From Prevotella sp. (GTDB taxonomy: Bacteria > Bacteroidota > Bacteroidia > Bacteroidales > Dysgonomonadaceae), in contig JAISKQ010000005.1 in NCBI GenBank assembly GCA_031260865.1, positions 1-8,799 on the forward strand: DNA of 8,799 nucleotides, written 5' to 3'. This document shows positions 7,775 through 8,799 of the stretch, piece by piece. Positions within the stretch are counted from its first letter, which is position 1. Each line of letters starts with the position of its first letter. The notes below the pieces were generated by a model. That model had not been told where the DNA came from. It searched no databases and was given only the letters and a program-made list of their open reading frames with translations. The position numbers and the translations under genes are program-made.

Positions 7775-8268
7775 AGTCCTTGCTTTTTGAAAAAAAGTTC
7801 TTTTACACGTTTTCGGGCGCGCGACAAGCTCATGTAAATTGTGCCGGGCTTGCATCCGGTAATTTCGGCTATTTCTTCCACCTCCAGCCCGTCGATATGT
7901 TTCATCCGGAGGATGATCTGTTGCGACTCGGGCAGTTGGTCAATGATACGTATCAAATGCTCCATATCATCCTTTTGAACCAATTGCATATCAGGAGTAA
8001 GCGATTCACTTTCCATGATTATGCTATCCGCCATCTTCACATTGTGCTTATCCGCCCTTAGTTTATTGATGCAAAGATGCTTCGTTATCCGGATAGAGAG
8101 CGCGTATATGCTATCATATCCATCAAGAGTTTCACGCATAAGCCAAAGTTTCAGCAATACCTCCTGAATAATATCTTCGGTATCGTCCTCTTTTATAAAT
8201 CGCCGCGCGTAATTCTCCAGTCGGCGGCGATATGATAAAACCTCTGTGATGAATCGCTCTTTTTCCAT
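7771..8268 (-). CDS. RNA polymerase ECF sigma factor, first gene of a sigma/anti-sigma operon
   Basis: 165 residues from the ATG at 8268. Region 2 covers about 18-72: DTEDIIQEVLLKLW (29-42) is the core-binding helix and YDSIYALSIRITKHLCINKL (51-70) the -10 recognition part. Region 4 covers about 106-158: LPESQQIILRMKHIDGLEVE then a helix-turn-helix, EIAEITGCKPGTIYMSLSRA (132-151). An in-frame ATG at 8289 would add MIVYISI, which looks unlike the family's N-terminus, so the shorter form is favoured; neither start has a Shine-Dalgarno sequence. The stop overlaps the next gene's start (ATGA), so sigma factor and membrane partner are probably made together. No clear Bacteroidetes promoter was found upstream; TAGATTTT (minus strand, 8304-8297) is a one-mismatch -7 candidate. 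The upstream region enters a repeat array within about 60 bp. Autoregulation is common in such operons but not shown here. Confidence 0.92.
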   Translation of the reverse strand: MEKERFITEVLSYRRRLENYARRFIKEDDTEDIIQEVLLKLWLMRETLDGYDSIYALSIRITKHLCINKLRADKHNVKMADSIIMESESLTPDMQLVQKDDMEHLIRIIDQLPESQQIILRMKHIDGLEVEEIAEITGCKPGTIYMSLSRARKRVKELFFKKQGL

Positions 8269-8326
8269 GATACTAATATAGACAATCATAAGCTAAAAAT
8301 CTAACACGGATATGCACTCTTTTTCT

Positions 8327-8628
8327 AAAAAGGTGACAAAAGTAACAGTTTGCAGTCAGCCATCGCTTCGCGCCATTCTTTTCTTGTAACTCGCAACTTC
8401 TTTCAGTTAGCTAACATGCTATCACTCATTACTCAAAACCCATAACTTACTACTCATCACTCAAAAAGGTGACAAAAGTAACACTTTTCGGTCATCATCG
8501 CTTCGCGCTATTCCTCTTCATTTTCTCGTAACTTGTAACTGCATCCATCATTTCAAAGACCTCTTCAATCATCGCTTTGCGCCACGAATGGTTTATTGTT
8601 CAAAAAAGGTAACAAAAGTAACCGTTTT
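8327..8628 (+). repeat. Right dispersed-repeat array (three cores)
   Basis: Three cores of the form AAAAAGGTGACAAAAGTAAC lie at 8327-8351, 8463-8488 and 8602-8628 (the last with GGTAAC), spaced 136 and 140 bp apart. GC-rich satellites CATCGCTTCGCGC (8361-8373, 8496-8508) and CATCGCTTTGCGC (8570-8582) fall between the cores, and a stretch made of ACTCATTACTC/CTTACTACTC words sits at 8412-8455. The same parts occur in reverse orientation at 111-289, so the arrays bracket all five genes as imperfect inverted repeats. No gene lies in 8290-8799. The repeat is probably a genome-wide intergenic family, inferred from its modular, degenerate look. Confidence 0.85.
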
Positions 8629-8636
8629 CAAAAGTC

Positions 8637-8780
8637 CTGTCTTTCAGACAGCGTTGGTTCTTTTTTTGTTGGCGATTTTACCTGCGCGCAATCACAGATT
8701 GCTTGCCTTCCTTTTGCCCAAAGCCGCAAAAGGAAGCAAAAACGCTTTAACGCCCACTTCATAGGACGACCCGCTACGGG
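8637..8780. other. Run of hairpins at the right edge
   Basis: Four short inverted repeats follow one another. CTGTC (8637-8641)/GACAG (8647-8651) is followed 8 bases later by a T-run (8659-8667). GCAATC (8688-8693)/GATTGC (8697-8702) has a 3-nt loop. CTTCCTTTTGC (8707-8717)/GCAAAAGGAAG (8726-8736) is a perfect 11-bp stem with an 8-nt loop. CCCG (8770-8773)/CGGG (8777-8780) closes the series. The third could act as a terminator-like structure on either strand. The last, with the adjoining ATAGGACGA, faintly recalls the left end of the window (GTCCTAT at 82-88 is its complement). No coding potential was recognised. Confidence 0.55.
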
Positions 8781-8799
8781 CTTAAAGGCTAAACGAAAA

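Noticed and set aside
7775..7855. Upstream ATG giving a 199-residue membrane protein
   Set aside because: The extra 27 residues are the sigma gene read in another frame; the ATGA overlap at 7771-7774 gives a natural coupled start.
7780..8061. 93-residue plus-strand open frame opposite the sigma gene
   Set aside because: It mirrors the sigma factor coding sequence; its product has no recognisable features and the sigma reading is certain.
8327..8628. CRISPR array
   Set aside because: There are only three degenerate cores at 136-140 bp, the spacers share related words, and no cas genes are present.
111..8628. Composite transposon bounded by inverted repeats
   Set aside because: No transposase or recombinase lies inside, the repeats are modular arrays rather than clean ends, and no target duplication is visible.

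Overview
The window looks like a piece of a Bacteroidales chromosome, most likely Parabacteroides or a close relative. Four things point there: Bacteroidetes-type promoter boxes (TAnnTTTG) in front of the plus-strand genes, signal peptides ending in the phylum's usual A|Q junction, a segment inside one protein that reads like the N-terminus of a SusC/RagA outer-membrane transporter, and compact ECF sigma factors of the kind common in gut Bacteroidetes. The genus is an impression from the style of the intergenic repeats and was not tested.

Layout. Positions 1-425 hold no gene. They carry a hairpin-rich left end, two copies of a short dispersed repeat (core GGTGACAAAAGTAAC, here on the minus strand) and a promoter. 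Positions 426-5993 (+) encode one very large secreted alpha-2-macroglobulin (A2M) family protein of 1855 residues, with an intact CxEQ thioester motif and a SusC-like carboxypeptidase-regulatory/TonB-box segment embedded in its middle. After a 203-bp gap with two candidate -7 boxes, 6197-6706 (+) encodes an ECF sigma factor with no adjacent anti-sigma gene. A perfect 14-bp hairpin at 6726-6760, with T-runs on both strands, separates it from a convergent three-gene minus-strand operon. That operon reads, in transcription order, ECF sigma factor (8268-7771), single-pass membrane anti-sigma-like protein (7774-7256, ATGA overlap with the sigma gene) and a small secreted protein (7193-6774). Positions 8269-8799 hold no gene: three more copies of the repeat core in inverted orientation to the left-hand copies, then a run of hairpins.

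How the genes may work together. The minus-strand operon has the architecture of an envelope-sensing switch: a cytoplasmic sigma factor, a membrane-spanning partner that could hold it, and a small exported product. The A2M protein would act in the periplasm or at the outer membrane as a protease trap or envelope-protection protein. Nothing in the sequence proves that either sigma factor controls the A2M gene. The most unusual feature is the SusC-type segment inside the A2M protein, which raises the possibility of contact with TonB. The next is the pair of inverted repeat arrays that bracket all five genes.
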